This document shows positions 26,720 through 35,396 of a stretch of DNA of 64,000 nt, one piece after another. Position numbers and translations under genes: made by a program. Origin of the DNA: Deltaproteobacteria bacterium (GTDB lineage: Bacteria; Bdellovibrionota_B; Oligoflexia; Oligoflexales; Bog-1112); NCBI GenBank assembly GCA_016186945.1, contig JACPKR010000072.1, forward strand, positions 20,662 through 84,661, in the 5' to 3' direction. The notes beneath the pieces were generated by a model. The model was given only the letters and a program-made list of their open reading frames with translations, had not been told where the DNA came from and searched no databases. Every line of letters begins with the position of its first letter. Position 1 is the stretch's first letter.

Positions 26720-27655
26720 ATGGCTGGAATTGGCATAATAACAAATCCACATGCTAAATTAAATAAACGAAATCCAGAGCGTTCCAAGCTTCTAAGCTAT
26801 ATTGCAGGTTCCCGTGGAAACCTTGAAATCACTAATAATTTGGAAGACTTAAGAAAGGTCGCCAAACGGTTTTCAGAGCAGAAAATAGACACTCTCGCCA
26901 TAAATGGCGGAGATGGAACCATCAGCCGTACTATAACCGCCTTTATCCACGAATACGGAAATGAAAAACTGCCCGATATCGCTGTCTTACGCGGCGGCAC
27001 TGTGAATGTACTCGCTGATAACCTCAATATAAAAGGTAGCCCTGAACAAATCCTCTACCGCCTCGTCGAAGCTCACTCCCTGCCTTCATACTTGGGCATA
27101 ACGGAACTAAGCACTCTCAAAGTAAATAGCCACTATGGATTCATCTACGGCAATGCAACAAGTTATCGTTTCCTGGAAGCCTTTTATATGAGAAAGACAA
27201 ACCAACTGGGCGTCCTTCTTCTCCTCGCTAGGGTGATCCTCTCATCCATCTATGGAGGAAACCTTTTCAGAAAAACAATCATATCTGAGCCAGTCACCTT
27301 AGAATCTGACAACTCTGCACTTATCTCGCTCGTTGCCCCTTTTCTTTTTTGCTCAACCGTCGAATTTCTGCCACTTAAAATCAGAATGTTCTCCCAAGCT
27401 CAAAAAAACCCTGACAAGTTTCAATGCCTCGCCATCCTTGTTCCACCCCGAAAGGTTCCTCTTCGTCTGCCTGAATTTGCCCTTAACTTATCCAGTACAA
27501 AAAAACATAAGACAGAATTTCTAACGAATAAGCTCGTCATTACAGCAGATTCTCCATCCGCGGCTGCTTATACTCTTGATGGAGAACTCTTCACCCCTCA
27601 AGATAGAAATGTAGAGATTTCTCTAGGCCCGAGGTTAAGATTTATCATCGTCTAG
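26720..27655 (+). CDS. diacylglycerol/lipid kinase family protein
   Basis: This 311-residue protein has the DAGK catalytic fold. GIGIITNPHAKLNKRNPE at the start binds phosphates, and GGDGT at 63-67 is the ATP-binding signature. LRGGTVNVLADNL follows, with the second strand set towards the C-terminus (AYTLDGELF). Members phosphorylate diacylglycerol, sphingoid bases or other lipids at the inner membrane; the substrate cannot be told here. The ATG has AAGGA upstream. The phosphotransferase gene follows 7 bases after the stop, suggesting an operon with the amgK-murU pair and hinting at an envelope role. Confidence 0.85.
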   Translation: MAGIGIITNPHAKLNKRNPERSKLLSYIAGSRGNLEITNNLEDLRKVAKRFSEQKIDTLAINGGDGTISRTITAFIHEYGNEKLPDIAVLRGGTVNVLADNLNIKGSPEQILYRLVEAHSLPSYLGITELSTLKVNSHYGFIYGNATSYRFLEAFYMRKTNQLGVLLLLARVILSSIYGGNLFRKTIISEPVTLESDNSALISLVAPFLFCSTVEFLPLKIRMFSQAQKNPDKFQCLAILVPPRKVPLRLPEFALNLSSTKKHKTEFLTNKLVITADSPSAAAYTLDGELFTPQDRNVEISLGPRLRFIIV

Positions 27656-27662
27656 GTTTCTT

Positions 27663-28664
27663 ATGAATCAAACACCAGTGCCCCACGACGTGCTGTGTGG
27701 CCTTCTGAAAAGTCAAGATGTTCGCTGTAGCCCCCTATCGGGCGATGGATCGGACCGTACATACTTTCGTGTTAGCTCTTCCGAGCGGGGGGAAACTTAC
27801 CTGCTCATGAAACTGACGGGCAAAGACGCTAAAGCACTGCGCAATGGCTCTTACCCCTGGATAGCATTGGGAAAAACTCTTAAGAACGTAGAAATCTGCG
27901 TTCCCCGTGTTCATTCGATCCTTCCGGAATACGGAACGCTCATGATCGACGACCTTGGCAAAACTATGCTGGAAAAACGCATCCAATCCATCAAAGGCAA
28001 TACAAAGAAACTGTACGCACTCTACGATCAAGGGTTTTCAATTATTTCTAAATTCATGAAAATCGCTCCTGAAAACGATGATTTTTGGAGTTCCAAAACG
28101 TTTGACCACAAATTTCTACAGGACGAGCTTCTGTTTTTTCAAATCCAATACCTGAACTTCTTCCCAACTTTCAATAACAGAAGAGACGCCCTGCTGTTTC
28201 GCCATGAGACGAACTCACTTTGCCACTTTATAGCAAAGCTATCTCGGCATTTCGTCCATCGAGACTTCCATTCACGGAACCTTATGTGCGTAGGATCAGA
28301 GCTAGGGGTGCTCGACTTTCAAGACGCCCGATGGGGACCCGCTGCTTATGATGTCGTGTCACTTTGCTTTGACGCGTATGTCCCGCTTTCCCCGGAAAAA
28401 CGCGAGGAAGTTTTAAACCGCGGCCTCGAATTTTTCGCTAAGAACAATAATCCGGAACTTTCCGAAGAAATCTCGCAATCATGGCGAGCAGTGCTGCTTC
28501 AAAGACAACTGAAAGCAATCGGAAGCTTCGCCTATCTGACGAGGAAAACTAAACGAGATTACGCGCAGTACATAAGCCCCGCACTGAAGATCCTGAACCA
28601 GATAGGCATGGCGGAAGACAAATGGCCCTACCTTGTGAATGACATGGTTCCAAGACTTGTATAG
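27663..28664 (+). CDS. amgK: aminosugar kinase of the APH family, AmgK-like
   Basis: The 333-residue phosphotransferase has the aminoglycoside-kinase fold. HRDFHSRN at 199-206 supplies the catalytic aspartate (D201), and LDFQDARWGPAAYD from 217 holds the metal-binding aspartate D218. This sequence form and the neighbouring MurU-like nucleotidyltransferase match AmgK, which phosphorylates N-acetylmuramate/N-acetylglucosamine at the anomeric carbon in the peptidoglycan salvage route that bypasses de novo UDP-MurNAc synthesis. The symbol is therefore context-supported rather than proved. It follows a lipid kinase by 7 bases. Its TAG stop is supplied by the left end of repeat copy B, which then separates it from murU. 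Confidence 0.82.
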   Translation: MNQTPVPHDVLCGLLKSQDVRCSPLSGDGSDRTYFRVSSSERGETYLLMKLTGKDAKALRNGSYPWIALGKTLKNVEICVPRVHSILPEYGTLMIDDLGKTMLEKRIQSIKGNTKKLYALYDQGFSIISKFMKIAPENDDFWSSKTFDHKFLQDELLFFQIQYLNFFPTFNNRRDALLFRHETNSLCHFIAKLSRHFVHRDFHSRNLMCVGSELGVLDFQDARWGPAAYDVVSLCFDAYVPLSPEKREEVLNRGLEFFAKNNNPELSEEISQSWRAVLLQRQLKAIGSFAYLTRKTKRDYAQYISPALKILNQIGMAEDKWPYLVNDMVPRLV

Positions 28665-28769
28665 TATTTGGGAAAAAGAATTTGTGGAGAGGACCTTTTT
28701 TGAAAAAAAGTTCCCCTCCACACCTCCCCCCAAAAAACTTTAGATATTGAAGTTTTTGAAAAGGGGCTT
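28661..28769. repeat. 109-bp dispersed hairpin repeat (copy B)
   Basis: It matches copy A at 18735 over the full 109 bases with two substitutions. The long hairpin spans 28684-28721. It begins at the TATAG that provides the amgK stop codon. Confidence 0.85.
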
Positions 28770-28802
28770 GGGGAAATAACTTTTTTCAAAAAGTTTGTCC
28801 CC
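28770..28802. terminator. hairpin directly after repeat copy B
   Basis: GGGGA...AACTTTTT and AAAAAGTT...TCCCC form an imperfect stem with A/T-rich centre immediately downstream of the repeat and upstream of murU. It may end or attenuate the amgK transcript. Confidence 0.4.
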
Positions 28803-28851
28803 AAATTGATTATCTTGAACACTATAGATCTGGCAGAAATAGGGAATTCCT

Positions 28852-29700
28852 TTGCCACAACCACTTAAAGCTATGATTCTTGCCGCAGGGTTTGGCACAA
28901 GGCTGCGCCCCATCACCAACGCTCTTCCCAAGCCACTTGTTCCTATTTCGGGAATCCCCCTCATCTATGTAACCATCAAACGTCTCGCTTTAATGCAAGT
29001 TGATGAAATTTTTGTGAATGGCCATTATCTTTGGGAAAAACTAAAAGCTGCACTCGAGACAATTCCCTTCCCCCATCCCCCCATCACCTTCTCACGGGAG
29101 ACCCCCGAGATTCTGGGGACTGCTGGGGGCATTGGAGCTATCCGGGAATTCTTGAACGGAGAGGACCTTCTCGTTCTTTCGAGCGACATCATTACCGACT
29201 TTGACATTGAAGGTCTCATAGACTGTCACAAAAGATCTAAAGCGTTCGCTACAATGGGTTTACTGAAACCTCGTAGACAAGGGAAAACACCGGTATGGTG
29301 CCTGGAAGACAAGATCATTGGCTTTGGGGAGGATATTGGGTCCCTTGCATGTGGAGAACCAGGAAGTTTTTCTGTAATTCAAATGCTGAGCAATGAATTT
29401 ATCAAGGAAATCCCCGAAAGGGAATATTCCGAAATCATCCCCTTCTATAAGCGTTTTCTTTCCGAAGGGAAAACGATCAAGGCATTTTTCACAGACCCAC
29501 TCTGGTACGACATCGGAGAACCGGCACAGCTCCAAAAGGCAAACCAACACATTCGACAACTCCTCGAGTCCGGAAAGTTACCGCCTCAAATTCCTATTGT
29601 GGAAATTTTAAGTGATTTGCCTAAGTGGAAAGCTGAAGAGGTGACTAAACAACCCGCTTATACAACTGATCATGACGATCAGGAAATTTCTTCTACTTAA
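28852..29700 (+). CDS. murU: nucleotidyltransferase, MurU-like (MurNAc-1-P uridylyltransferase)
   Basis: The 282-residue sugar-1-phosphate nucleotidyltransferase starts with the family signature LAAGFGTRLRP (10-20), then PKPLVPISGIPL. The metal-binding aspartate lies in VLSSDIITDFD and the product-side region is WYDIGEPAQLQKAN. Next to an AmgK-like kinase it is best read as MurU, which makes UDP-MurNAc from MurNAc-1-phosphate in peptidoglycan recycling. A general sugar nucleotidyltransferase is the alternative. The start is a TTG at 28852 with AGGGAA upstream; an ATG seven codons later is possible. A hairpin repeat separates it from amgK. It converges on the LysM lipoprotein gene. Confidence 0.8.
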   Translation: MPQPLKAMILAAGFGTRLRPITNALPKPLVPISGIPLIYVTIKRLALMQVDEIFVNGHYLWEKLKAALETIPFPHPPITFSRETPEILGTAGGIGAIREFLNGEDLLVLSSDIITDFDIEGLIDCHKRSKAFATMGLLKPRRQGKTPVWCLEDKIIGFGEDIGSLACGEPGSFSVIQMLSNEFIKEIPEREYSEIIPFYKRFLSEGKTIKAFFTDPLWYDIGEPAQLQKANQHIRQLLESGKLPPQIPIVEILSDLPKWKAEEVTKQPAYTTDHDDQEISST

Positions 29701-29817
29701 ACCCGCTCCAGTTTTTTAAGCGTTAATAACCTCTGTCGGTATTTACACTTTAAAAACTGCGCCATTCATTAGGTTCATTCAATCTTGCTTTTCAAATTTA
29801 CTCGTAACACAAAAACA

Positions 29818-30639
29818 CTAACTAACGCTTTTTCTATTTTTTAAAAGCACAAAATCTAGTGATTTAACCAAAGGTTCTTTCGTCGAATCTACCAAGACTT
29901 TTGAGTAAAGATCGCTAGAAACAACATAGTAAACAAGTGTTCCGGCCACTAATTTGTTGGGGTTACTAATATGATCGTTGTGTCTCCATAGTAACTTCCA
30001 GTTATCAGCGTTACCGTAAAGTCGCTTGGAAACTTCAGCAAGGTTTTCTCCCTCTTTGACTTCCGTCAAATTTCGTTGTAGGTTTTCATATTTTTTTGCA
30101 AACGCCAAACTTTGCTGGTTGAGTTGGTAGTAAACAAGGTCACCTGGGAAAATTCTGTTTGGGTTTTTTATCTGGGAAATCTCAGCAAGCTCCTTCCAAC
30201 GGCCTAAATCGTTAAAAATGCGCTTGGCAATCCTGCTTAACGTGTCCCCTTTTTGGACAATATAGACCATCTTCGAGCCTTCTTCTGGAAGTCCAGGGGC
30301 CATTCCTATCCCCGCTTTACCCCCAACAAAAACTTCCGTCACGGGACTTGCGGGCACAGCCTCGGGTACTTGGTCTTCCTCGGGTGTTCCCAGATCGTTC
30401 TGGCCAATCTCCTCAACAACGTCGAGAAGCTGGTCCTGTTCTTGTCCTTCTTCGCCTGGCTGCTCAGTCCCAAGCTCTTCCCCTTGAAGACCTTCCTCCT
30501 CCAAAGGTTCGGAGCCTTCTGTTACTTCGAGGCCAGCCTTTTCCTCAGCAGGCTCGGAGGTGGTACACCCCCAAGTCGCTAAAATTGTGAATAGCAGCAG
30601 GGTAAAAAGCCCTTTACCCCACCAGAGACAGTTCTTCAT
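29818..30639 (-). CDS. LysM-domain lipoprotein with acidic linker
   Basis: This 273-residue protein has a lipoprotein-like leader (LFTLLLFTILATWGC). A Glu/Gly-rich acidic linker of about 70 residues follows, then two LysM modules: YIVQKGDTLSRIAKRIFND...IFPGDLVYY and TEVKEGENLAEVSKRLYGN...LVAGTLVYY. LysM binds N-acetylglucosamine-containing glycans, so this is likely a peptidoglycan-associated lipoprotein. There is no catalytic domain. The start at 30639 has GGGAGGG upstream and the correct leader; the frame is open to 30765. It is divergent from rsmH and the cell-wall cluster, which fits a wall-related role. Confidence 0.85.
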   Translation of the reverse strand: MKNCLWWGKGLFTLLLFTILATWGCTTSEPAEEKAGLEVTEGSEPLEEEGLQGEELGTEQPGEEGQEQDQLLDVVEEIGQNDLGTPEEDQVPEAVPASPVTEVFVGGKAGIGMAPGLPEEGSKMVYIVQKGDTLSRIAKRIFNDLGRWKELAEISQIKNPNRIFPGDLVYYQLNQQSLAFAKKYENLQRNLTEVKEGENLAEVSKRLYGNADNWKLLWRHNDHISNPNKLVAGTLVYYVVSSDLYSKVLVDSTKEPLVKSLDFVLLKNRKSVS

Positions 30640-30851
30640 AAGCCCTCCCTTGCTCAAATGGATGAGTGATCGACTTGTGATAGAGATCTCGGTTCCAAAG
30701 ACAATCTCCTTTAGGTACAACGATAGCCCCCTGCCCCCGTTCGCCACAACGGGCATCCTTTTCACTAAACTTGCCTAGCCAACGTGAGAAGGGACGTCTA
30801 TAACTTGTCTGAACATGAAATTTCCGCCTAGTCACACGAGAGGAGTCACCC

Positions 30852-31838
30852 TTGGTTAACAAGGACTTCCAACATCAAAGCGTTCTCGTAGAAGAATCCA
30901 TCGAGGCTTTATCCCTCAGAAAAGGCGATATTGTTGTGGATTGTACCGCTGGAGGTGGCGGTCATGCAGAAAAGATATGGGAACGCATTGCTCCCAACGG
31001 ACTTCTTGTCTGTATAGATAGGGACCCGACCGCTATTGAGTACCTACAAACTCGTTTTTCCAGCCTGATCGAAGAAAAGAAAGTCGTCGTTATCAAAAAC
31101 CGATTCTCACAACTCGAAACTATTAGCAAAATGTTAAACATTTCCGGAAGAGTCGGAGCCATACTTGCGGACCTCGGTGTTTCCTCAGTCCAACTTGACC
31201 AAGGTGAGCGAGGTTTTTCGTTTCTGAAGGATGCCCCCCTAGATATGCGCATGGACCCTTCATCTCATGCACAGTCAGCGGCAGATGTCCTTGCATCCCT
31301 TGATGAAAAGGAACTTGCTGCCATTTTTTTCAAATTGGGAGAAGAAACTCAGGCCCGACAAATTGCTCGAGCAATCGTCAGGGAACGTGAAAAAAATCCT
31401 ATTAAGACAACTCAACAGCTGGTTAACATTGTTACTGCGGTGAAAGGAGTACAAAAGAAAAAAAAACATCCGGCAACACTTGTGTTTCAAGCATTGCGAA
31501 TTTTTGTAAACGAAGAGCTGGAAGAACTTCAGGCTCTCCTGACTCACTCTTTCTCCGTATTAAAACCCCACGGACGCCTGGCTATTATCAGCTTCCAATC
31601 ACTGGAAGACAGGATCGTCAAAACTTTTTTTAAAGAAAAATCAGACAAACTCTCTAATAATATGAATCTCAAGTATCTTCCGGTTAGGGAAGATGACATC
31701 ATCCTTCGCGCTGAAGGACGCATCATCAAACCATTCCCATTGCTTCCCGAAAACGAGGAAATCATATCCAATAAACGCTCCCGGAGTGCTAAACTTAGAG
31801 TAATTGAAAAACTCGGGACAAATGAACCCAAAACGTAA
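30852..31838 (+). CDS. rsmH: 16S rRNA m4C1402 methyltransferase RsmH (MraW)
   Basis: The 328-residue SAM-dependent enzyme methylates N4 of C1402 in 16S rRNA. The N-terminus HQSVLVEESIEAL and the SAM site VDCTAGGGGHAEKI are typical. ADLGVSSVQLDQGERGFSF, RIFVNEEL and the C-terminal RSRSAKLRVIEK complete the family pattern. The start is TTG with AGGAG six bases upstream. It opens the dcw cluster, as in most bacteria, though the usual preceding mraZ is absent; the LysM gene lies upstream on the other strand. It overlaps the FtsL-like gene by 17 bases. Confidence 0.96.
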   Translation: MVNKDFQHQSVLVEESIEALSLRKGDIVVDCTAGGGGHAEKIWERIAPNGLLVCIDRDPTAIEYLQTRFSSLIEEKKVVVIKNRFSQLETISKMLNISGRVGAILADLGVSSVQLDQGERGFSFLKDAPLDMRMDPSSHAQSAADVLASLDEKELAAIFFKLGEETQARQIARAIVREREKNPIKTTQQLVNIVTAVKGVQKKKKHPATLVFQALRIFVNEELEELQALLTHSFSVLKPHGRLAIISFQSLEDRIVKTFFKEKSDKLSNNMNLKYLPVREDDIILRAEGRIIKPFPLLPENEEIISNKRSRSAKLRVIEKLGTNEPKT

Positions 31839-32055
31839 AAAGTTATCTGCTGTCCTCGCCACTATATTAATCAGCCTTGCTTTGGCCAATTTCATTAAAA
31901 TACACACAAAACTACAAGCTACTCTCCTTGGTTACGAGATAGGCCGTCTTAAACACCAGGAAGCACTGTATTTAAAAAAAAGAAGTCTTTTAACCATGGA
32001 GCTTGCCAAACTTACAACCAAAGCAAGTCTTTCTGAACTTATAAGGAAGCCATAA
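31822..32055 (+). CDS. ftsL: FtsL-like small division protein
   Basis: The 77-residue bitopic protein has a short basic N-terminus (MNPKRKK), one membrane helix (AVLATILISLALANFI) and a periplasmic coiled-coil-like stretch (LGYEIGRLKHQEALYLKKRSLLTMELAKLT). Size, topology and position between rsmH and ftsI are those of FtsL, a partner of FtsB and FtsQ in activating FtsWI. Sequence identity in this family is low, so the name rests mainly on context. The ATG at 31822 is chosen; a TTG at 31804 would extend it by six residues. Confidence 0.75.
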   Translation: MNPKRKKLSAVLATILISLALANFIKIHTKLQATLLGYEIGRLKHQEALYLKKRSLLTMELAKLTTKASLSELIRKP

Positions 32056-32058
32056 TTT

Positions 32059-33855
32059 TTGATTTACAAAAAAATAAGACGAAGACTTTTCATTTTCTTT
32101 TCCCAAAGGCTCCCATCCCCACGTTTCTATTTCCACCGCGCTCGTATTGTTCATACAGGTTTCATTTGCGTTTTTTTTGTTCTTTTAGCGCGTGGCTTGT
32201 GGCTGCACCTTTTTCCCGCCTCGGAACTTCTGGACACGATTGCCAAGCAACATTATGAACGCAACATCGAACTTTCCCCATACCGTGGGACAATCTATGA
32301 CCATCGCTATGTTCCCCTAGCCATAAGTATCAAGTCACCCTCTCTTGCTGTAAACCCCCGCGTTTTCAACCCTACAAATGATGAAATTAAGAAACTCTCA
32401 AAACTACTGAAAATTTCCCCGGGGAAAATTAAAGAATTGAGGCACAAGAAGAATTATTTTGCCTGGTTAAAACGGAAGGTAGGATTTGAATCCTCCGAAA
32501 AAGTAAGCTCCATGAACATCAAAGGCCTGCATAAATTAACCGAACCTGCACGCTTCTACCCCCAAGGTACCTACGGTGCCCATCTGATCGGATTTGTAGG
32601 TACCGACGACACCGGGCTGTTCGGACTAGAACGAGCACATGAAAAGAAACTCAGCGGTGCAAGCATAAACTCACTTAGACTTAAGGATGCTAAAGGACAA
32701 CCTATTTTCCTAAGCGCCGATTCCGCCCTCCCTCAACAGTCTGGGTTAAACATCGTGCTCACACTAGATAGTGTCGTGCAGGAAATTGCTGAAAAAGCAC
32801 TTGCCAAGTGGACACGACTCGCTCGAGCAAAACATGGCTTTGCCATCGTGTCGGACCCACATACCGGAAGAATCCTCGCACTAGCCAACCAACCTGAGTT
32901 TGATCCCAATAAACCCGTCGGTCTCGATGTCCAGAAAACGATTAACTTTGCCGTTACAGGACTCTTCGAACCTGGCTCAGTCGTTAAACCAATCGTGATC
33001 GCGACAGCGATAGAAAAGAAACTTGTGGGAGAAAATGACGTCCACACCTGTGAGAAAAATGGGAGGCTCAAGATCGATTCCAATAACTTCATCCACGACG
33101 ATCACCCTAAGGAATTCTTGACAACAACAGAAATCATAGTCAACTCCAGCAACATTTGTGCCTACAAGATTGCCAAAAGGTTAGGGAAAAAAGCCCTCTG
33201 GGAAACATACCGATCCTTCGGTTTTGACAGTGGCAACACCATATTAGACCTTCCAGGTGCCACAGCCGGCCGAATTTCCCGTCCCGAAAGCTGGGGCGAG
33301 CTGCGATTTGCCAACATAGCCTTCGGACAAGGGCTTCTCGTCACCGGACTGGAAATGGTCCAAGCGTTCGCTGTTTTTGCGAACGGTGGCAACCTCATCA
33401 AACCCTACCTGATCGAACGTATCGAAAGCGACGACGGAAACATTCTGTTCAGCTACAACACCCTCCAGAAGACGAAGGTGCTTTCCCCAAAAACTGTCAA
33501 CTTTATGCGTAAAGCCCTGGTACGAGTCGTAACGGAGGGAACAGGTACCCTCGCTCAGTCAGACTGGTATACAACGGCAGGAAAAACAGGAACGGCCGAA
33601 AAAGTAGACTCGTCTACCAGACGCTATTCCGCCGAAAAAAGAATCCCCAATTTTGTCGGCTTTGCTCCCGTCAGCGATCCCCATATTCTTGTCTATATTG
33701 CCCTCGACGAACCCAGAGAAAAACCATACTATGGTGGGAAATGGGCTGCCCCTGCCTTTAGTGAAATCGTCACAAAAACTTTAAAATACCTTAATGTTGC
33801 GCCAGATAAGGCCAATCAAGAAAATGAAAAAGAACGTTTAAGCATAAACCAATGA
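32059..33855 (+). CDS. ftsI: division-specific transpeptidase, penicillin-binding protein 3
   Basis: The 598-residue class B PBP cross-links septal peptidoglycan. One N-terminal membrane helix (IVHTGFICVFFVLLARGLWL) is followed by the PBP dimerisation domain from about residue 60. The transpeptidase domain has SVVK at 307-310 (active Ser307), SSN at 363-365 and KTG at 509-511. No PASTA domains are present. The start is a TTG at 32059 with AAGGAAG eleven bases upstream, and the gene follows ftsL by 3 bases. It overlaps murE by 4 bases. It should act with FtsW in the periplasm. Confidence 0.95.
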   Translation: MIYKKIRRRLFIFFSQRLPSPRFYFHRARIVHTGFICVFFVLLARGLWLHLFPASELLDTIAKQHYERNIELSPYRGTIYDHRYVPLAISIKSPSLAVNPRVFNPTNDEIKKLSKLLKISPGKIKELRHKKNYFAWLKRKVGFESSEKVSSMNIKGLHKLTEPARFYPQGTYGAHLIGFVGTDDTGLFGLERAHEKKLSGASINSLRLKDAKGQPIFLSADSALPQQSGLNIVLTLDSVVQEIAEKALAKWTRLARAKHGFAIVSDPHTGRILALANQPEFDPNKPVGLDVQKTINFAVTGLFEPGSVVKPIVIATAIEKKLVGENDVHTCEKNGRLKIDSNNFIHDDHPKEFLTTTEIIVNSSNICAYKIAKRLGKKALWETYRSFGFDSGNTILDLPGATAGRISRPESWGELRFANIAFGQGLLVTGLEMVQAFAVFANGGNLIKPYLIERIESDDGNILFSYNTLQKTKVLSPKTVNFMRKALVRVVTEGTGTLAQSDWYTTAGKTGTAEKVDSSTRRYSAEKRIPNFVGFAPVSDPHILVYIALDEPREKPYYGGKWAAPAFSEIVTKTLKYLNVAPDKANQENEKERLSINQ

Positions 33856-35396
33856 AAGCCATGAATCCCATTTCCTACCAATCCATCTTCCCAACACTAG
33901 ATACATGGGGTCTACTAAAACGAAGCCATCTCAGTAGGCCAGGGCAAGGTTCTCTGCAAATCAATTCCCAATCCATCACCCGTGGTGATGTTTTCATAGC
34001 AATGCAGGGAACTTCCACCAACTCCCACGCGTTCATTCCTCAAGCAATCGAATCCGGAGCACATTTCCTAATATTCGACCAGACCGACACACTCACCTTC
34101 CCACTACCCGAACAAGTCAGCTGGGCCGAAGTTACAAACAGCCGCGCTGCATGGGCCGCCCTCTCTGCCCAAGCTTATGGAAATCCGCAAAACAAACTCT
34201 CATTATATGGCGTTACAGGCACTAATGGGAAAACATCTACAACCCAGATGGCAGGTCAACTGATACGTCTCTGCGGTTCTAAATGCCTGACAATAGGCAC
34301 CCTGGGCGCAAGCGACGGAACCAAGCACTGGCCCAGCCCCCATACGACCCCTGATCCGCCAGAACTCTTCGCCCTGCTCAATCACTGCGTGGAAAATCAT
34401 ATCCCCACTGTCATCATGGAAGTCTCCTCCCACGCAATGGAGCAACAAAAAGTCTTTCCTCTAAAATTCTCAGGAGGCGCTTTCACCAGCTTCTCCCAAG
34501 ACCACCTTGATTTCCATAAAACCATGGGCGCATACTGGGAAGCAAAACTGGCCTTTTTCACAACAAAACTGGAAGAAAACGCCCTTGTACTTGTAAACGA
34601 AACTATAAAAAATTTCCCCATGCACCAATTTAAGAATGGGATGACCTACGGTGGTCTAGCAGGAAGTCATCACCCCCCGTCTCTGAAAATTCTTTTGAAT
34701 GAGTCTAGTTCCGAAAATCAAATTATAACCATCCAATACACAGAAAAAGAATTCAAAGGTGAATTTCCCTTTTCTGGTTTTCATAACGCGGAAAACTTTA
34801 CCGCAGCTTGGGCTATCGCAAGAGATGCAATCGGAAAAGACCCCGACCCCAGTCTATGGAAGCAAGTAAAACCTATCCCCGGTCGTTGCGAAGTCGTCAA
34901 CCCCAATAGAAAGAATGAACCAACGGTTATTATCGACTTTGCACACACACCAGATGCCCTTAAAACTGTTCTGCTCTCCCTCAAGAAAACCACCGAACAA
35001 AGACTATGGTTAGTGTTTGGATGCGGGGGCGATCGAGACAAAGGCAAACGCCCCAAAATGGCAAAAATCGGCGAAGACTATGCAAACTTCCTGGTGCTCA
35101 CTAGCGACAACCCCCGTAGTGAAAATCCAGAAACCATTATTGAAGACATGAAGGCAGGACTTTGCAAAAACAGAAACACTTTCGTGGAAATCAACCGAGA
35201 AGATGCCATTTCTTTCGCCATACGAAAAGCTATTCAAGATGACATCGTCCTAATCGCTGGAAAAGGTCACGAAAATTACCAAATTTTTAAGGATAAAAAA
35301 ATTCCGTTCAGCGATCACGAAATAGCCATGCATTGCTTAGAAACCTTCTGGAGAAACCATGACGATAGCTTGGACATCTTACAAACAATGGCTTGA
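33852..35396 (+). CDS. murE: UDP-MurNAc-L-Ala-D-Glu:meso-DAP ligase
   Basis: The 514-residue Mur ligase adds the third stem-peptide residue in the cytoplasm. The ATP site is TGTNGKTSTT in the central domain. DNPR at 419-422 is the motif that selects meso-diaminopimelate over lysine, consistent with a Gram-negative wall. The C-terminal GKGHENYQ is also typical. The ATG overlaps the ftsI stop by four bases. It overlaps murF by 38 bases, and the gene continues the same transcription unit. Confidence 0.96.
   Translation: MKAMNPISYQSIFPTLDTWGLLKRSHLSRPGQGSLQINSQSITRGDVFIAMQGTSTNSHAFIPQAIESGAHFLIFDQTDTLTFPLPEQVSWAEVTNSRAAWAALSAQAYGNPQNKLSLYGVTGTNGKTSTTQMAGQLIRLCGSKCLTIGTLGASDGTKHWPSPHTTPDPPELFALLNHCVENHIPTVIMEVSSHAMEQQKVFPLKFSGGAFTSFSQDHLDFHKTMGAYWEAKLAFFTTKLEENALVLVNETIKNFPMHQFKNGMTYGGLAGSHHPPSLKILLNESSSENQIITIQYTEKEFKGEFPFSGFHNAENFTAAWAIARDAIGKDPDPSLWKQVKPIPGRCEVVNPNRKNEPTVIIDFAHTPDALKTVLLSLKKTTEQRLWLVFGCGGDRDKGKRPKMAKIGEDYANFLVLTSDNPRSENPETIIEDMKAGLCKNRNTFVEINREDAISFAIRKAIQDDIVLIAGKGHENYQIFKDKKIPFSDHEIAMHCLETFWRNHDDSLDILQTMA

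Noticed and set aside
30253-30590. Plus-strand frames opposite the LysM lipoprotein
   Set aside because: They arise from the repetitive Glu-rich linker codons on the other strand.
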